Assembly (NCBI GenBank): GCA_947502305.1
Contig: CANMZA010000002.1
Location: forward strand, 525,041-589,040
Source of the DNA: an uncultured Erythrobacter sp.
Lineage (GTDB): Bacteria; Pseudomonadota; Alphaproteobacteria; Sphingomonadales; Sphingomonadaceae
DNA length: 64,000 bases
Direction: 5' to 3'
Shown: piece by piece, positions 1-7,822 of the stretch
Layout: each line of letters opens with the position of its first letter
How positions within the stretch are numbered: position 1 is the first letter of the stretch
The notes under the pieces: generated by a model
What the model was told of the DNA's origin: nothing
The model's database searches: none
The model's input: the letters and a program-made list of their open reading frames with translations, nothing else
Translations under genes and position numbers: made by a program

Positions 1-34
1 CGGTTGTTTCGGTGTCGAAAATCACTTCGCGCAT
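1..34 (-). CDS. dnaQ: DNA polymerase III epsilon subunit, N-terminal fragment
   Basis: Only the first eleven codons are in the window; the gene runs off the left edge. They read MREVIFDTETT, which matches the N-terminus of the 3'-5' proofreading exonuclease subunit, including the Asp and Glu of the first exonuclease motif (DxE) that bind metal. The next gene upstream is coaE, 58 bases away on the same strand; dnaQ beside coaE and aroE is a common alphaproteobacterial order near the origin. The identification rests on this short peptide plus context. Confidence 0.8.
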   Translation of the reverse strand, partial: MREVIFDTETT

Positions 35-92
35 AGGCAATGTTATTCACCCATGCGAGCGGCGGCGCAAGGGGGGATGGCAGATGCGGCGA

Positions 93-743
93 TTAAGTCT
101 GCTCGGATTGCGATGCAGTGAGTGCGTCGCGGCGCAATTCTTCGACTAATTGCGAAACTTGCGCCTCTGTTTCCGCCAGAGTTTTACCAGTGTCGATCAG
201 ATGATCGGCACGCTCTCGCTTTTCCGCATCAGGGGTTTGAATCCCCAAAATATGTTCAAACTTTTCCGCCGTCATGCCGGGCCGGGCCAAGACACGCTCT
301 CGTTGAATGTCTGCCGGGGCGGAAACCACCACTACGGCGTCCACACCCGCATGCCCGCCGCCCTCAAACAATAACGGAATATCGAACAGGATCAGCGGAG
401 CGGCTGCGTTCTCCGCCAAAAATTGCGCGCGTTTCTCGCCGACGGCAGGATGTACGATCGCTTCTAGAGCGGCGAGTTTTTGCTTGTCGGCAAAGACGAT
501 TTTTCCCAGCGCCTCACGGTCAACGCCTTGCGGCCCGGTGGATCCTGGGAAAGCAGCCTCAATCGCGGGATTAAGCGCACCATTTGGCCCCTGCATCGCG
601 CGAACTTGAGCATCAGCATCAAAAATCGGGACGCCAGCGCGTTCAAACATGGCGGCAACCGTGGATTTGCCCATGCCGATAGAGCCGGTCAGGCCGATAA
701 TTAGAGGACGCGTCTGATCAGATTGCGGGGCGATATCGGTCAT
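93..743 (-). CDS. coaE: Dephospho-CoA kinase
   Basis: Catalyses the last step of coenzyme A synthesis, ATP-dependent phosphorylation of the ribose 3'-hydroxyl of dephospho-CoA, in the cytoplasm. The 216-residue product has the family P-loop GLTGSIGMGKST at residues 17-28, followed by the FDAD segment that contributes the catalytic Asp, and length is normal for CoaE. Its start overlaps the aroE stop by four bases (ATGA type), so it is probably translated in one operon ppsR-maf-aroE-coaE-dnaQ running away from the putative origin. Confidence 0.95.
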   Translation of the reverse strand: MTDIAPQSDQTRPLIIGLTGSIGMGKSTVAAMFERAGVPIFDADAQVRAMQGPNGALNPAIEAAFPGSTGPQGVDREALGKIVFADKQKLAALEAIVHPAVGEKRAQFLAENAAAPLILFDIPLLFEGGGHAGVDAVVVVSAPADIQRERVLARPGMTAEKFEHILGIQTPDAEKRERADHLIDTGKTLAETEAQVSQLVEELRRDALTASQSEQT

Positions 744-1594
744 TGAGACAGCAATTCCATCAATTCAGCATCATCTTGACGCGGGGGGGTAACCCCAAAG
801 AACTTCTCAAACGCAATTGCAGCCTGCCCGACCAACATGGAAAGCCCGCCAACAATCGGGTGGTCAGCGGCGCGCGCCGCCGTCAGAAAAGGGGTTTCCA
901 TCGGATTGGTCACAATATCATAGGCAACACTGCCCGGCGGCGCATGGCTCCAATCAAACTCCAATGGCGGGCTGCCCTGCATGCCCAAAGGAGAGGCATT
1001 GACCACCAGATCGTAACATTGATCGCGGTCATCAAAGGCAAAATCGGTTGGTTCAGCAAAATGCGACAGCGCCGCCGCGTGATGCTCGCCATGCGGGGCC
1101 AATTCATCAAGCAAGGCGCGCGCTTTGGCCGGATCACGCCCAGCAACCACCAAAGTAAAACCTTTATCCGCCAGCCCCGCAATAATCGCCCGCGCCGCCC
1201 CGCCAGTGCCCAGTATGCGCGCCATGCGAAACAGGTGCTTTTCTTCGAGAGCTGGCAATAACGGCTCAAGAAACCCGCCCGCGTCGGTGTTGAACCCTTT
1301 CAATGACCCATCATCCTGCCGAATGACAGTGTTCACCGCCCCCAATTTTGCCGCCAGCGGGTCGAGCGTTTCAAGGTGCGGAATAATCGCCTGTTTATGG
1401 GGCATTGTGACATTGCAACCAATCCAGCCGGCGCTTTGCCGCGATTGTGCAAGATAATCAGCCAATTCTGACGGGATGACTGCCTGCGCCGTGTAATCGG
1501 CGGCAATGCCCAGTTTCTGAAGCCAAAAACCGTGGATCACCGGCGATTTGGAATGCGCAATCGGGTCACCAATGACGTGAGCGTGGCGCGTCAT
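740..1594 (-). CDS. aroE: Shikimate dehydrogenase (NADP+)
   Basis: Reduces 3-dehydroshikimate to shikimate in the aromatic amino acid pathway. The 284-residue product shows the substrate-binding SKSP motif near residue 15, the catalytic lysine in NVTMPHK (residues 61-67), the partner Asp in NTDAGG (102-107), and a Rossmann nucleotide-binding loop GTGGAARA (129-136). It overlaps maf upstream and coaE downstream by four bases each, which indicates translational coupling. The motif set is that of classical AroE; nothing suggests the quinate dehydrogenase paralogue. Confidence 0.95.
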   Translation of the reverse strand: MTRHAHVIGDPIAHSKSPVIHGFWLQKLGIAADYTAQAVIPSELADYLAQSRQSAGWIGCNVTMPHKQAIIPHLETLDPLAAKLGAVNTVIRQDDGSLKGFNTDAGGFLEPLLPALEEKHLFRMARILGTGGAARAIIAGLADKGFTLVVAGRDPAKARALLDELAPHGEHHAAALSHFAEPTDFAFDDRDQCYDLVVNASPLGMQGSPPLEFDWSHAPPGSVAYDIVTNPMETPFLTAARAADHPIVGGLSMLVGQAAIAFEKFFGVTPPRQDDAELMELLSQ

Positions 1595-2211
1595 GTGACG
1601 AGCACTCCCTCTTCGCGCAGCGCAGCGAGGACGGGGATCAAAGGCATGCCCAAAACCGTGAACTGATCCCCTTCAATCCGGTCAAACAATTGAACGCCCA
1701 TCGCCTCTATGCGGAAACAGCCGACAGTGTAGCCAATCTCTGGCCATTCGGCGGCAAGGTAATGTTCAATGAATGCTTCTGACAAGCTGCGGACACTCAG
1801 CAAAGCGCGATCCGTGTGGGCCCATTCGCATGTGTCACCCCGAACCAAAGCAGCCCCGCTATGCAATTCGATAATCTTGCCGGAAAAGAAGCGCAGATGA
1901 TCCGCGGCATCATCGCGCGATGCCGGTTTGTCGAAACGCTTGCCCCCGGCCACAAGCAATGAATCGCTGCCAAGCACCAAAGCGTCAGGCTGAGCAGCCG
2001 CAATTGCGGCCGCTTTCGCCACGCTCAGGGCTTCTGCTATCTCACTGGGGTTGGCGTTTTTTAGGCCCGCTTCAATCGCACGCTCATCAAGTTCAGCAGG
2101 CTCAGATGTATAGGTCACACCAGCGGCATCCAGCATGGCCCGGCGAGAGGCTGATTTGGAGGCGAGAATAAGAGCGGGGATGGGGGCCGGTTCGGCGTCT
2201 GGGCGGGTCAT
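1591..2211 (-). CDS. maf: Maf family nucleoside-triphosphate pyrophosphatase
   Basis: Maf proteins hydrolyse non-canonical or modified nucleoside triphosphates to monophosphates and have been linked to septum formation. The 206-residue product carries the N-terminal signature LASKSASRRAML (near residues 16-27), a variant of the family LASxSPRR, and the later conserved SDSLL segment where most members have a D-[TS] metal/nucleotide site. Length is typical. It overlaps ppsR upstream and aroE downstream by four bases each. Which nucleotide it prefers (dTTP/UTP type or 7-methyl-GTP type) cannot be read with certainty. Confidence 0.9.
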   Translation of the reverse strand: MTRPDAEPAPIPALILASKSASRRAMLDAAGVTYTSEPAELDERAIEAGLKNANPSEIAEALSVAKAAAIAAAQPDALVLGSDSLLVAGGKRFDKPASRDDAADHLRFFSGKIIELHSGAALVRGDTCEWAHTDRALLSVRSLSEAFIEHYLAAEWPEIGYTVGCFRIEAMGVQLFDRIEGDQFTVLGMPLIPVLAALREEGVLVT

Positions 2212-3053
2212 ATTGGTTTCGACACCCCTTCAACCGGACGGTCGCGGCGCTGGCGCTCTTGTACCAGCCGGATAATCGCCGCCGCGCTTTCCTCAATCGA
2301 CCGCCGGGTCACATCAATCACGGGCCAGCCATTATCAGCAAACATCCGCCGCGCAAATTGCAGCTCATTCTTCACATTGTCATTGTCGACATAAGAGGTC
2401 TCCGTCCCCTCATTCAGCGACAAAAGCCGATTGCGGCGGATCTGCACCAAACGTTCAGGCGCGGTGGTCAGGCCAACAACCAAAGGGTGGCGCAAGCCGA
2501 ACAGCGCTTTGGGCGGGGGGCTTTCGACCACGAGGGGGATATTGGCGACCTTATATCCGCGATTGGCGAGATAGATGCTGGTCGGAGTTTTCGAACTGCG
2601 CGAAACCCCGGCCAAGACGATATCGGCGTCCTCCCAATCCTCATGCGCGATCCCGTCATCATGGGCGATCGTATATTGGATCGCATCGACGCGTTTGAAA
2701 TAGTCGGCATCCATCATGTGCTGGCGGCCCGGGCGGCCATGCGCTTCTTGCCCCAATTGCGCTTCTAAGGCCGCGGTCACTTGATCAAGAACAGGAATGG
2801 CGGGCAGGCCAAGATGCCGGCAATGCTCCTCTAGCCGGGCGCGGGTTTCGGGATTGACCAGAGTGAACAGGACAAGGCCGGGATTGTCAGCAAGATCGGG
2901 GACAATCCGGTCGAGATGTTGACGCGAGCGCACCATTGGCCAGAAATGGCGGCTGACGGTTGGATCATCAAATTGCGCGAGCGCAGCCTTTGCGATCATT
3001 TCCAGTGTCTCACCGGTGGAATCGGAAACGAGGTGCAGATTCAGGCGGTTCAT
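2208..3053 (-). CDS. ppsR: Pyruvate,phosphate dikinase / PEP synthase regulatory protein (DUF299)
   Basis: Bifunctional kinase and pyrophosphorylase that phosphorylates or dephosphorylates a threonine of pyruvate,phosphate dikinase or PEP synthase. I chose the start at 3053 because the family begins MNRLNLHLVSDSTGET; an in-frame codon at 3107 would add 18 residues not expected in the family. The resulting 281-residue protein has a central HDDG segment (131-134) and the P-loop-like GVSRSSKTPTS (149-159), both family hallmarks. The Rickettsia homologue is RP001, which with hemE flanks the origin region in several alphaproteobacteria, so the position next to hemE is informative. Confidence 0.9.
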   Translation of the reverse strand: MNRLNLHLVSDSTGETLEMIAKAALAQFDDPTVSRHFWPMVRSRQHLDRIVPDLADNPGLVLFTLVNPETRARLEEHCRHLGLPAIPVLDQVTAALEAQLGQEAHGRPGRQHMMDADYFKRVDAIQYTIAHDDGIAHEDWEDADIVLAGVSRSSKTPTSIYLANRGYKVANIPLVVESPPPKALFGLRHPLVVGLTTAPERLVQIRRNRLLSLNEGTETSYVDNDNVKNELQFARRMFADNGWPVIDVTRRSIEESAAAIIRLVQERQRRDRPVEGVSKPI

Positions 3054-3382
3054 AAGGCGATTCGCGGCCACTCTTGATGCTTGTGGATAGTCATGGGCAT
3101 AAACCACGGTAGAGAATGGCGGACAAGCAGGGGACGATAATTCATCCGCGCTATCGGTAATTTCCTCTAAGTGTTTCTCGACAGGTCTGGGTTACTATCG
3201 ACAGGCTGGGGACAGTGGGGATAGATGCCGCTTGACCGCGCCTTTCTACGGATTCGCACTGGTTCAAAATACCTAGATTTGCCGGACAAATGTGGCAAAG
3301 AGCGGTAATTCCCAGTTTCCACAGGGCCAACAGACTCCAACAAACCTTTTAATATTATAATTTATTTGATTAGAGGTACTCC
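3054..3382. other. Candidate chromosomal origin of replication between ppsR and hemE
   Basis: This 329-base gap between divergent genes has no plausible ORF. It contains DnaA-box-like nonamers: TGTGGATAG at 3082-3090 (one change from the consensus complement), TGTGGCAAA at 3291-3299 and GTTTCCACA at 3315-3323 (each one change from TTWTNCACA). GANTC sites, the target of CcrM-type methylation, lie at 3251-3255 and 3333-3337. A very AT-rich tract sits at 3347-3374 beside hemE. In Caulobacter the origin lies next to hemE, with the RP001 homologue on the other side. parS sites and parAB follow 5-10 kb away. The assignment is inference from these combined signals. Confidence 0.7.
3347..3374 (+). 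promoter_or_regulatory. AT-rich tract: candidate unwinding element and hemE -10 box
   Basis: Twenty-six of 28 bases are A or T in an otherwise GC-rich region. It includes a perfect TATAAT at 3356-3361, which would give a hemE transcript with a leader of only about 15 bases and a ribosome site AGAGG at 3372-3376. I see no convincing -35 box. The same tract could serve as the DNA unwinding element of the origin; in Caulobacter hemE promoters do overlap the origin. Confidence 0.55.
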
Positions 3383-4402
3383 ATGCCTGGTCCTTTGCTC
3401 GACACCCTTAAGGGTTCCATCCAAGATATAGCTCCGCTCTGGCTCATGCGTCAGGCAGGGCGGTATTTGCCTGAATATCGTGCTTTGCGCGCTGAAAAGG
3501 GCGGCTTTCTAGAGCTTGTCTATGACAGCGACGCGGCGGCTGAGATTACGGTTCAGCCGATCCGCAGGTTCGGTTTTGACGGCGCAATTTTGTTTTCCGA
3601 TATTCTGATCGTGCCGCACGCCATGGGCCAAGGCCTCGAATTTATGGCGGGTGAGGGGCCAAGGCTCAGCCCGACATTGATGGAAGCCAAGCTGGAAGAT
3701 TTCACCAGCGCCTATGAACGCTTTGATCCGATTTATGAGACCGTGCGTAAAACTCGGACCATGATCAGTGATCAGGTTACGATGTTGGGCTTTGCCGGAT
3801 CACCATGGACCAATGCGACCTATATGATCGCAGGGCAGGGGTCGAAGGATCAGGGGCCTGCACGTTTGCTGGCTTACCGTGATCCAGCGCGGATGCAGGC
3901 GATTTGTGATGCGATTATCGACGTGACGATCACCTATCTGCGCGGCCAGATTGATGCCGGCGCAGAAGCGATCCAATTGTTCGATAGCTGGGCGGGTTCG
4001 CTGGCGCCGGATGAATTTGAACGCTGGGTCGTGGCACCGAATGCTACGATCGTCGCGGCGGTGAAAGAAACACACCCTGACACACCGATTATTGGCTTTC
4101 CAAAAGGGGCGGGGGCGAAACTGCCCGCTTATGCCCGCGAAACCGGTGTTGATGCGGTTGGCTTGGATGAAACATTGGATCCCGTCTGGGCCAATTCGGT
4201 TCTGCCAGAGGGTATGCCCGTTCAGGGGAACCTTGATCCTTTGCTAGTCGAGGCTGGCGGCCCGGCTTTGCCGAAGCGCGTAAAAACTGTGCTTGAGGCG
4301 TTTGAAGGGCGGCCGCATGTGTTCAATCTTGGTCATGGGATCGGACAATTCACGCCGATCGAACATGTCGAAGAATTGCTGCGCGCAGTTCGGGGGGATT
4401 GA
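3383..4402 (+). CDS. hemE: Uroporphyrinogen decarboxylase
   Basis: Decarboxylates the four acetate side chains of uroporphyrinogen III to give coproporphyrinogen III, a step of haem and (bacterio)chlorophyll synthesis. The 339-residue product has normal length and the N-terminal signature WLMRQAGRYLPEYR (residues 20-33) with substrate-binding arginines, and the essential Asp in LFSDIL (D73). The start ATG is preceded by AGAGG seven bases upstream. It is followed eight bases later by hemJ, giving a haem-pathway pair, and lies directly beside the putative origin, a classic alphaproteobacterial arrangement. Confidence 0.97.
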   Translation: MPGPLLDTLKGSIQDIAPLWLMRQAGRYLPEYRALRAEKGGFLELVYDSDAAAEITVQPIRRFGFDGAILFSDILIVPHAMGQGLEFMAGEGPRLSPTLMEAKLEDFTSAYERFDPIYETVRKTRTMISDQVTMLGFAGSPWTNATYMIAGQGSKDQGPARLLAYRDPARMQAICDAIIDVTITYLRGQIDAGAEAIQLFDSWAGSLAPDEFERWVVAPNATIVAAVKETHPDTPIIGFPKGAGAKLPAYARETGVDAVGLDETLDPVWANSVLPEGMPVQGNLDPLLVEAGGPALPKRVKTVLEAFEGRPHVFNLGHGIGQFTPIEHVEELLRAVRGD

Positions 4403-4410
4403 GAATAGTC

Positions 4411-4857
4411 ATGCAAGACATGCTGCTCACGATCTATCCTTGGCTGAAGGTCGGCCATGTTGTTTTCATGGTGTTCTGGCTTGCCGGATTGTTCATGTTG
4501 CCGCGCCAATGCATTTACATGCTCGATCATGCGCCGGGCTCCGATGGTGAGGCGAAATGGGCCTTGCGAATGGGGAAATTGCGCAAGATTATTTTGTCAC
4601 CAAGCATGATTATCGTTTGGATTCTGGGTCTTACGCTGGCTTACACCACTGGCGCATTCAGTGGGGGCGGTTGGCTCCATGCTAAGATTGCGCTGGTTCT
4701 GATACTAACCGGGTATCACGGCTGGTTGGTCGCTCAGACCAAGAAAATGGCAAAGGGCGCGCGGCCGCTGAGCGAGAAAACCTTGCGGATGATTGGCGAA
4801 GTGCCGGGCCTTTTGCTCGTTGTCATCGTGGTTCTCGTCTATGTTCGGCCGTTCTGA
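4411..4857 (+). CDS. hemJ: Protoporphyrinogen IX oxidase, HemJ type
   Basis: Membrane protein that oxidises protoporphyrinogen IX to protoporphyrin IX, the enzyme used by most alphaproteobacteria instead of HemG or HemY. The product of about 148 residues has four hydrophobic segments, an early conserved His (residue 16, in WLKVGHVVF) expected to ligate haem, and the family LPRQCIY segment after the first membrane span. I use ATG 4411; a TTG at 4399 overlaps the hemE stop and has no clear ribosome site. Its place just after hemE supports the role. Confidence 0.88.
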   Translation: MQDMLLTIYPWLKVGHVVFMVFWLAGLFMLPRQCIYMLDHAPGSDGEAKWALRMGKLRKIILSPSMIIVWILGLTLAYTTGAFSGGGWLHAKIALVLILTGYHGWLVAQTKKMAKGARPLSEKTLRMIGEVPGLLLVVIVVLVYVRPF

Positions 4858-5147
4858 GAAATGCTTGAGGCCTCTCAGCCAAGCGTTTCCGTCTGACGCG
4901 CTTGATTACTTGATTGACGCGGCGGCGTTTGCGCCATAATTTGCAACCAACACAAACGGCATCGGGCCCGCATTTCCGCGCGGCCAGGTCTGCTTTCTCC
5001 AAGCCCCATACCTGCCTCTTGTGACCTATCCTTCGCCCGAAACTATCGCTGTTTCGTGCCAGTTTTACATCCGGGCAACTTTGCTCAAACACAAATTTAT
5101 GCGCTAGCTGCGATACTCGCTAGGCTGGCAATCTGGAAAAATTATCA
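4858..5147. other. Non-coding leader region upstream of rho
   Basis: I see no credible gene in these 290 bases. A possible sigma-70-like promoter is TTGACG at 4914-4919 with CATAAT at 4935-4940, though the 15-base spacing is short. If used it would leave a rho leader of about 200 bases, which would fit the autoregulation through a long leader known for rho in other bacteria. No clear intrinsic terminator for hemJ was recognised. This is weak evidence. Confidence 0.4.
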
Positions 5148-6413
5148 ATGCATCTTAAAGACTTAAAACAACGCGCGCCTGCTGAGCTGGTCAAAATGGC
5201 CGAAGAATTGGGTGTTGAAGGCGCCTCCACCATGCGCCGTCAAGATTTGCTCTTCAGCATTCTGCGCGAACTGGCTGAAGACGAAGAATATGAAGAAAAA
5301 ATCATGGGCATCGGCACGATTGAAGTGCAGCAAGATGGCTTTGGTTTCTTGCGTTCGCCAGAAGCAAACTATCTCGCCGGGCCGGGCGATATTTATGTTT
5401 CGCCCAATCAGATCCGCAAATGGGGCCTGCGCACGGGTGACACGGTAGAAGGCGAAATCCGCGCGCCGAAAGGCGAGGAGCGGTATTTTGCGCTGACGAT
5501 GCTGACGACGGTCAATTTTGAAGAACCAGAAGCGGTGCGGATGCGCACCAATTTTGACAACCTCACACCGCTTTATCCCGATCAAAAACTCTCGCTCGAT
5601 ACGCTTGATCCGACGGTGAAGGACAAATCGGCCCGTGTGATCGATATCGTATCGCCGCAGGGTAAGGGACAACGTGCCTTGATCGTGGCTCCGCCGCGGA
5701 CGGGTAAAACGGTGCTGCTGCAGAATATTGCCAAAGCGATTACGGACAATCACCCTGAGGTGTTTTTGCTGGTTCTGCTGGTGGATGAGCGGCCAGAGGA
5801 AGTCACGGATATGCAGCGCAGCGTGAAGGGCGAGGTGATCTCCTCAACCTTTGACGAACCGGCCAATCGCCACGTCCAAGTGGCTGAAATGGTTATTGAA
5901 AAAGCGAAACGTCTGGTTGAGCACAAAAACGACGTGGTGATCCTGCTTGATTCGATCACGCGTCTGGGCCGGGCTTACAATACGGTCGTGCCAAGCTCTG
6001 GCAAAGTCCTTACCGGCGGCGTCGACGCCAATGCCTTGCAACGTCCAAAGCGCTTCTTCGGTGCGGCGCGTAACATCGAAGAGGGCGGATCGCTCTCCAT
6101 CATCGCTACAGCGTTGATCGACACCGGCAGCCGCATGGACGAGGTGATCTTTGAGGAGTTCAAAGGCACGGGTAACTCTGAAATCGTGCTTGATCGCAAG
6201 GTTTCCGATAAGCGGATCTTCCCAGCGCTTGATGTTGGTAAGTCGGGCACTCGTAAGGAAGAATTGCTGGTCGAGAAGGATAAGCTGTCGAAGATGTGGG
6301 TGCTTCGCCGAATTCTCATGCAGATGGGTACGGTTGATGCGATGGAATTCCTGCTCGACAAGATGAAAGATTCAAAGACCAACGAAGATTTCTTCGACAC
6401 GATGAACCAATAA
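5148..6413 (+). CDS. rho: Transcription termination factor Rho
   Basis: Hexameric RNA-dependent ATPase/helicase that ends transcription at unstructured C-rich RNA. The 421-residue protein has the N-terminal Rho helical domain (1-45), the RNA-binding cold-shock-like domain with GFGFLRS (64-70), the Walker A loop APPRTGKT (181-188), a Walker [16 protein letters not shown] and the C-terminal RecA-like core. Length and motifs are canonical. In alphaproteobacteria rho is commonly found between hemE and mnmE as here. The start codon follows a long non-coding leader. Confidence 0.98.
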   Translation: MHLKDLKQRAPAELVKMAEELGVEGASTMRRQDLLFSILRELAEDEEYEEKIMGIGTIEVQQDGFGFLRSPEANYLAGPGDIYVSPNQIRKWGLRTGDTVEGEIRAPKGEERYFALTMLTTVNFEEPEAVRMRTNFDNLTPLYPDQKLSLDTLDPTVKDKSARVIDIVSPQGKGQRALIVAPPRTGKTVLLQNIAKAITDNHPEVFLLVLLVDERPEEVTDMQRSVKGEVISSTFDEPANRHVQVAEMVIEKAKRLVEHKNDVVILLDSITRLGRAYNTVVPSSGKVLTGGVDANALQRPKRFFGAARNIEEGGSLSIIATALIDTGSRMDEVIFEEFKGTGNSEIVLDRKVSDKRIFPALDVGKSGTRKEELLVEKDKLSKMWVLRRILMQMGTVDAMEFLLDKMKDSKTNEDFFDTMNQ

Positions 6414-6488
6414 TCCCTCTGGCAATCGGGGAGTTTGCAATTAGATCGACCGCGAAATCAGCCACGAAATCAGCAGGCGATCAGGAAC

Positions 6489-6926
6489 ATGGAGCGTAAA
6501 GACAGCAACATGGTTCTGATCGCCATATTTGTTTCGCGTTTTGAGGCGATTCAAATTGCCTCAATGCTGCGGGGTTATGGAATTAGCGCTTGGATCGATG
6601 GTGAAGCGCATGCGGCCGCTGAATATATCTCAATGGCGCTTGGCGGCCATCGGTTGACTGTGTTTCGTGATGATTACCCCTGCGCCTCGGAAATATTGTT
6701 GCAGGCCGGGGTCCTTGAAACACAGGAGCAAACCCGCAAGCCGCGTTTGGCGCTTATTCTTTTGGTCGCTGGTGCGGCTGCTTGCTATTCTGCGATAATC
6801 GCTACGTTGATCACCGGGGCGCAACTTTCGCTTGCTTGGGTTCTGGCGATTCCACTGAGCATTTACACTGTCCCGGTCGATCCGAAGGGTAGGGCGGATT
6901 ATTTTCTAGCCGAGTTTAGCGATTAG
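6489..6926 (+). CDS. DUF2007-like membrane protein
   Basis: About 145 residues. The N-terminal half (MVLIAIFVSRFEAIQIASML...) resembles the DUF2007 fold, in which a small domain related to PII signalling proteins is predicted to sense something unknown; the C-terminal third has two hydrophobic spans. Function is not known. The start is uncertain: ATG 6489 has AGGA just upstream, ATG 6510 begins at the conserved part, and a TTG at 6435 is also in frame. Its stop overlaps the stop of the convergent NTF2-like gene by four bases. Confidence 0.65.
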   Translation: MERKDSNMVLIAIFVSRFEAIQIASMLRGYGISAWIDGEAHAAAEYISMALGGHRLTVFRDDYPCASEILLQAGVLETQEQTRKPRLALILLVAGAAACYSAIIATLITGAQLSLAWVLAIPLSIYTVPVDPKGRADYFLAEFSD

Positions 6927-7351
6927 CCTTTCTGCCGCTCCAGCTCAGCGCCCATCATTTCCCAGACCTTATTGATCGCCTTTAAAGGGCGCACCATCAC
7001 TTTGAACTCGGTAATCAGACCCGCTTCGTCAAAAGTGATCATATCGATCCCATTGACCCGGATGCCGTCCATTTCGGTCGTGAATTCTAGAACCACTGTC
7101 CCCTCACCAACGACTTCGCGGACATAGCGGAAATCGTCATTGCCAAGCGTCTGTCCCGCGGCTGAGAGATAGGCAACGACGATTGTGCGGCCTTCTTGCG
7201 GGGTGTGGACGACTGGTGAATGGAAAACGGCGTCCTCGCGCATGATGGTGGCCAATTCCTCTGGCTTGCTGCCATTGGCGGCGACTTCGTGCCAGCGGGC
7301 GAGGGCTTCGCTTGTCGAAAGCACCGATGAGGCGGGCGCGGCATTGGACAT
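6923..7351 (-). CDS. NTF2-like / SnoaL-like domain protein
   Basis: The 142-residue product has the cone-shaped NTF2-like pattern: N-terminal helices (RWHEVAANG, ELATIMREDAVFHSP), then strands ending in GIDMITFDEAGLITEFKVMVRP, typical of SnoaL-like proteins that range from ketosteroid isomerases to non-enzymatic binding domains. No specific substrate can be named. I chose ATG 7351 because an AAAGGA ribosome site lies about 11 bases upstream; an earlier in-frame start would add 36 residues of unlikely sequence. It is a single gene between convergent and divergent neighbours. Confidence 0.75.
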   Translation of the reverse strand: MSNAAPASSVLSTSEALARWHEVAANGSKPEELATIMREDAVFHSPVVHTPQEGRTIVVAYLSAAGQTLGNDDFRYVREVVGEGTVVLEFTTEMDGIRVNGIDMITFDEAGLITEFKVMVRPLKAINKVWEMMGAELERQKG

Positions 7352-7494
7352 GGTTGAGCTGTATCCTTTCAAATTGGGTGATTGAAGCGTACCCATTGCA
7401 CATAGCATCCGGCAAACCCAAATATGGGGCAGACATGCGCGGATATGCGCGGCACACACATCGTGCGGCGGGTAACGTAGACAGGGAGAGAGTG

Positions 7495-7779
7495 ATGAAG
7501 ATCAACGTGGAAATCGAATGCACCCCAGAAGAAGCGCGCAGCTTCATGGGTCTCCCCGATGTCAGCAAAGCAAACAGCGTCTATGTCGACACGGTCGCAA
7601 AGGCGATGAAGGGTGTGAACAGCCCGGATCAGCTGCAAGAATACGCCCAAGCGCTCGCGCCAATGGGGCAGGTGGGGCTCAAATTGTTTCAGAGTTTTGT
7701 CGAAGGCGGGATGCGCAATGCAACCGGCGGTTCGAGCAGCCGTTCCTCAAGCAAATCAAAAGGCGACAGTTCAGACTGA
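7495..7779 (+). CDS. DUF6489 family small protein
   Basis: A 94-residue protein starting MKINVEIECTPEEARSFMG, a pattern I recognise as the DUF6489 family of sphingomonads and relatives; function unknown. The middle is predicted amphipathic helix (PDQLQEYAQALAPMGQVG) reminiscent of phasin-like coiled regions, and the tail is a low-complexity Ser/Lys stretch. The start ATG follows a GGAG box about eight bases upstream. It ends 43 bases before mnmE on the same strand and may be co-transcribed with it. Confidence 0.75.
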   Translation: MKINVEIECTPEEARSFMGLPDVSKANSVYVDTVAKAMKGVNSPDQLQEYAQALAPMGQVGLKLFQSFVEGGMRNATGGSSSRSSSKSKGDSSD

Positions 7780-7822
7780 TTGGTCGTTTGTTTCACCAGT
7801 CGCTTTTAACACGATCCCGTTG

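Noticed and set aside
3347..3363. CtrA-like TTAA-N7-TTAA site in the putative origin
   Set aside because: The second half reads ATTT in place of TTAA, and AT-rich sequence produces such partial matches by chance.
4823..5092. Possible minus-strand small gene in the rho leader
   Set aside because: Composition is Arg/Lys/Cys-rich without a ribosome site or family resemblance.
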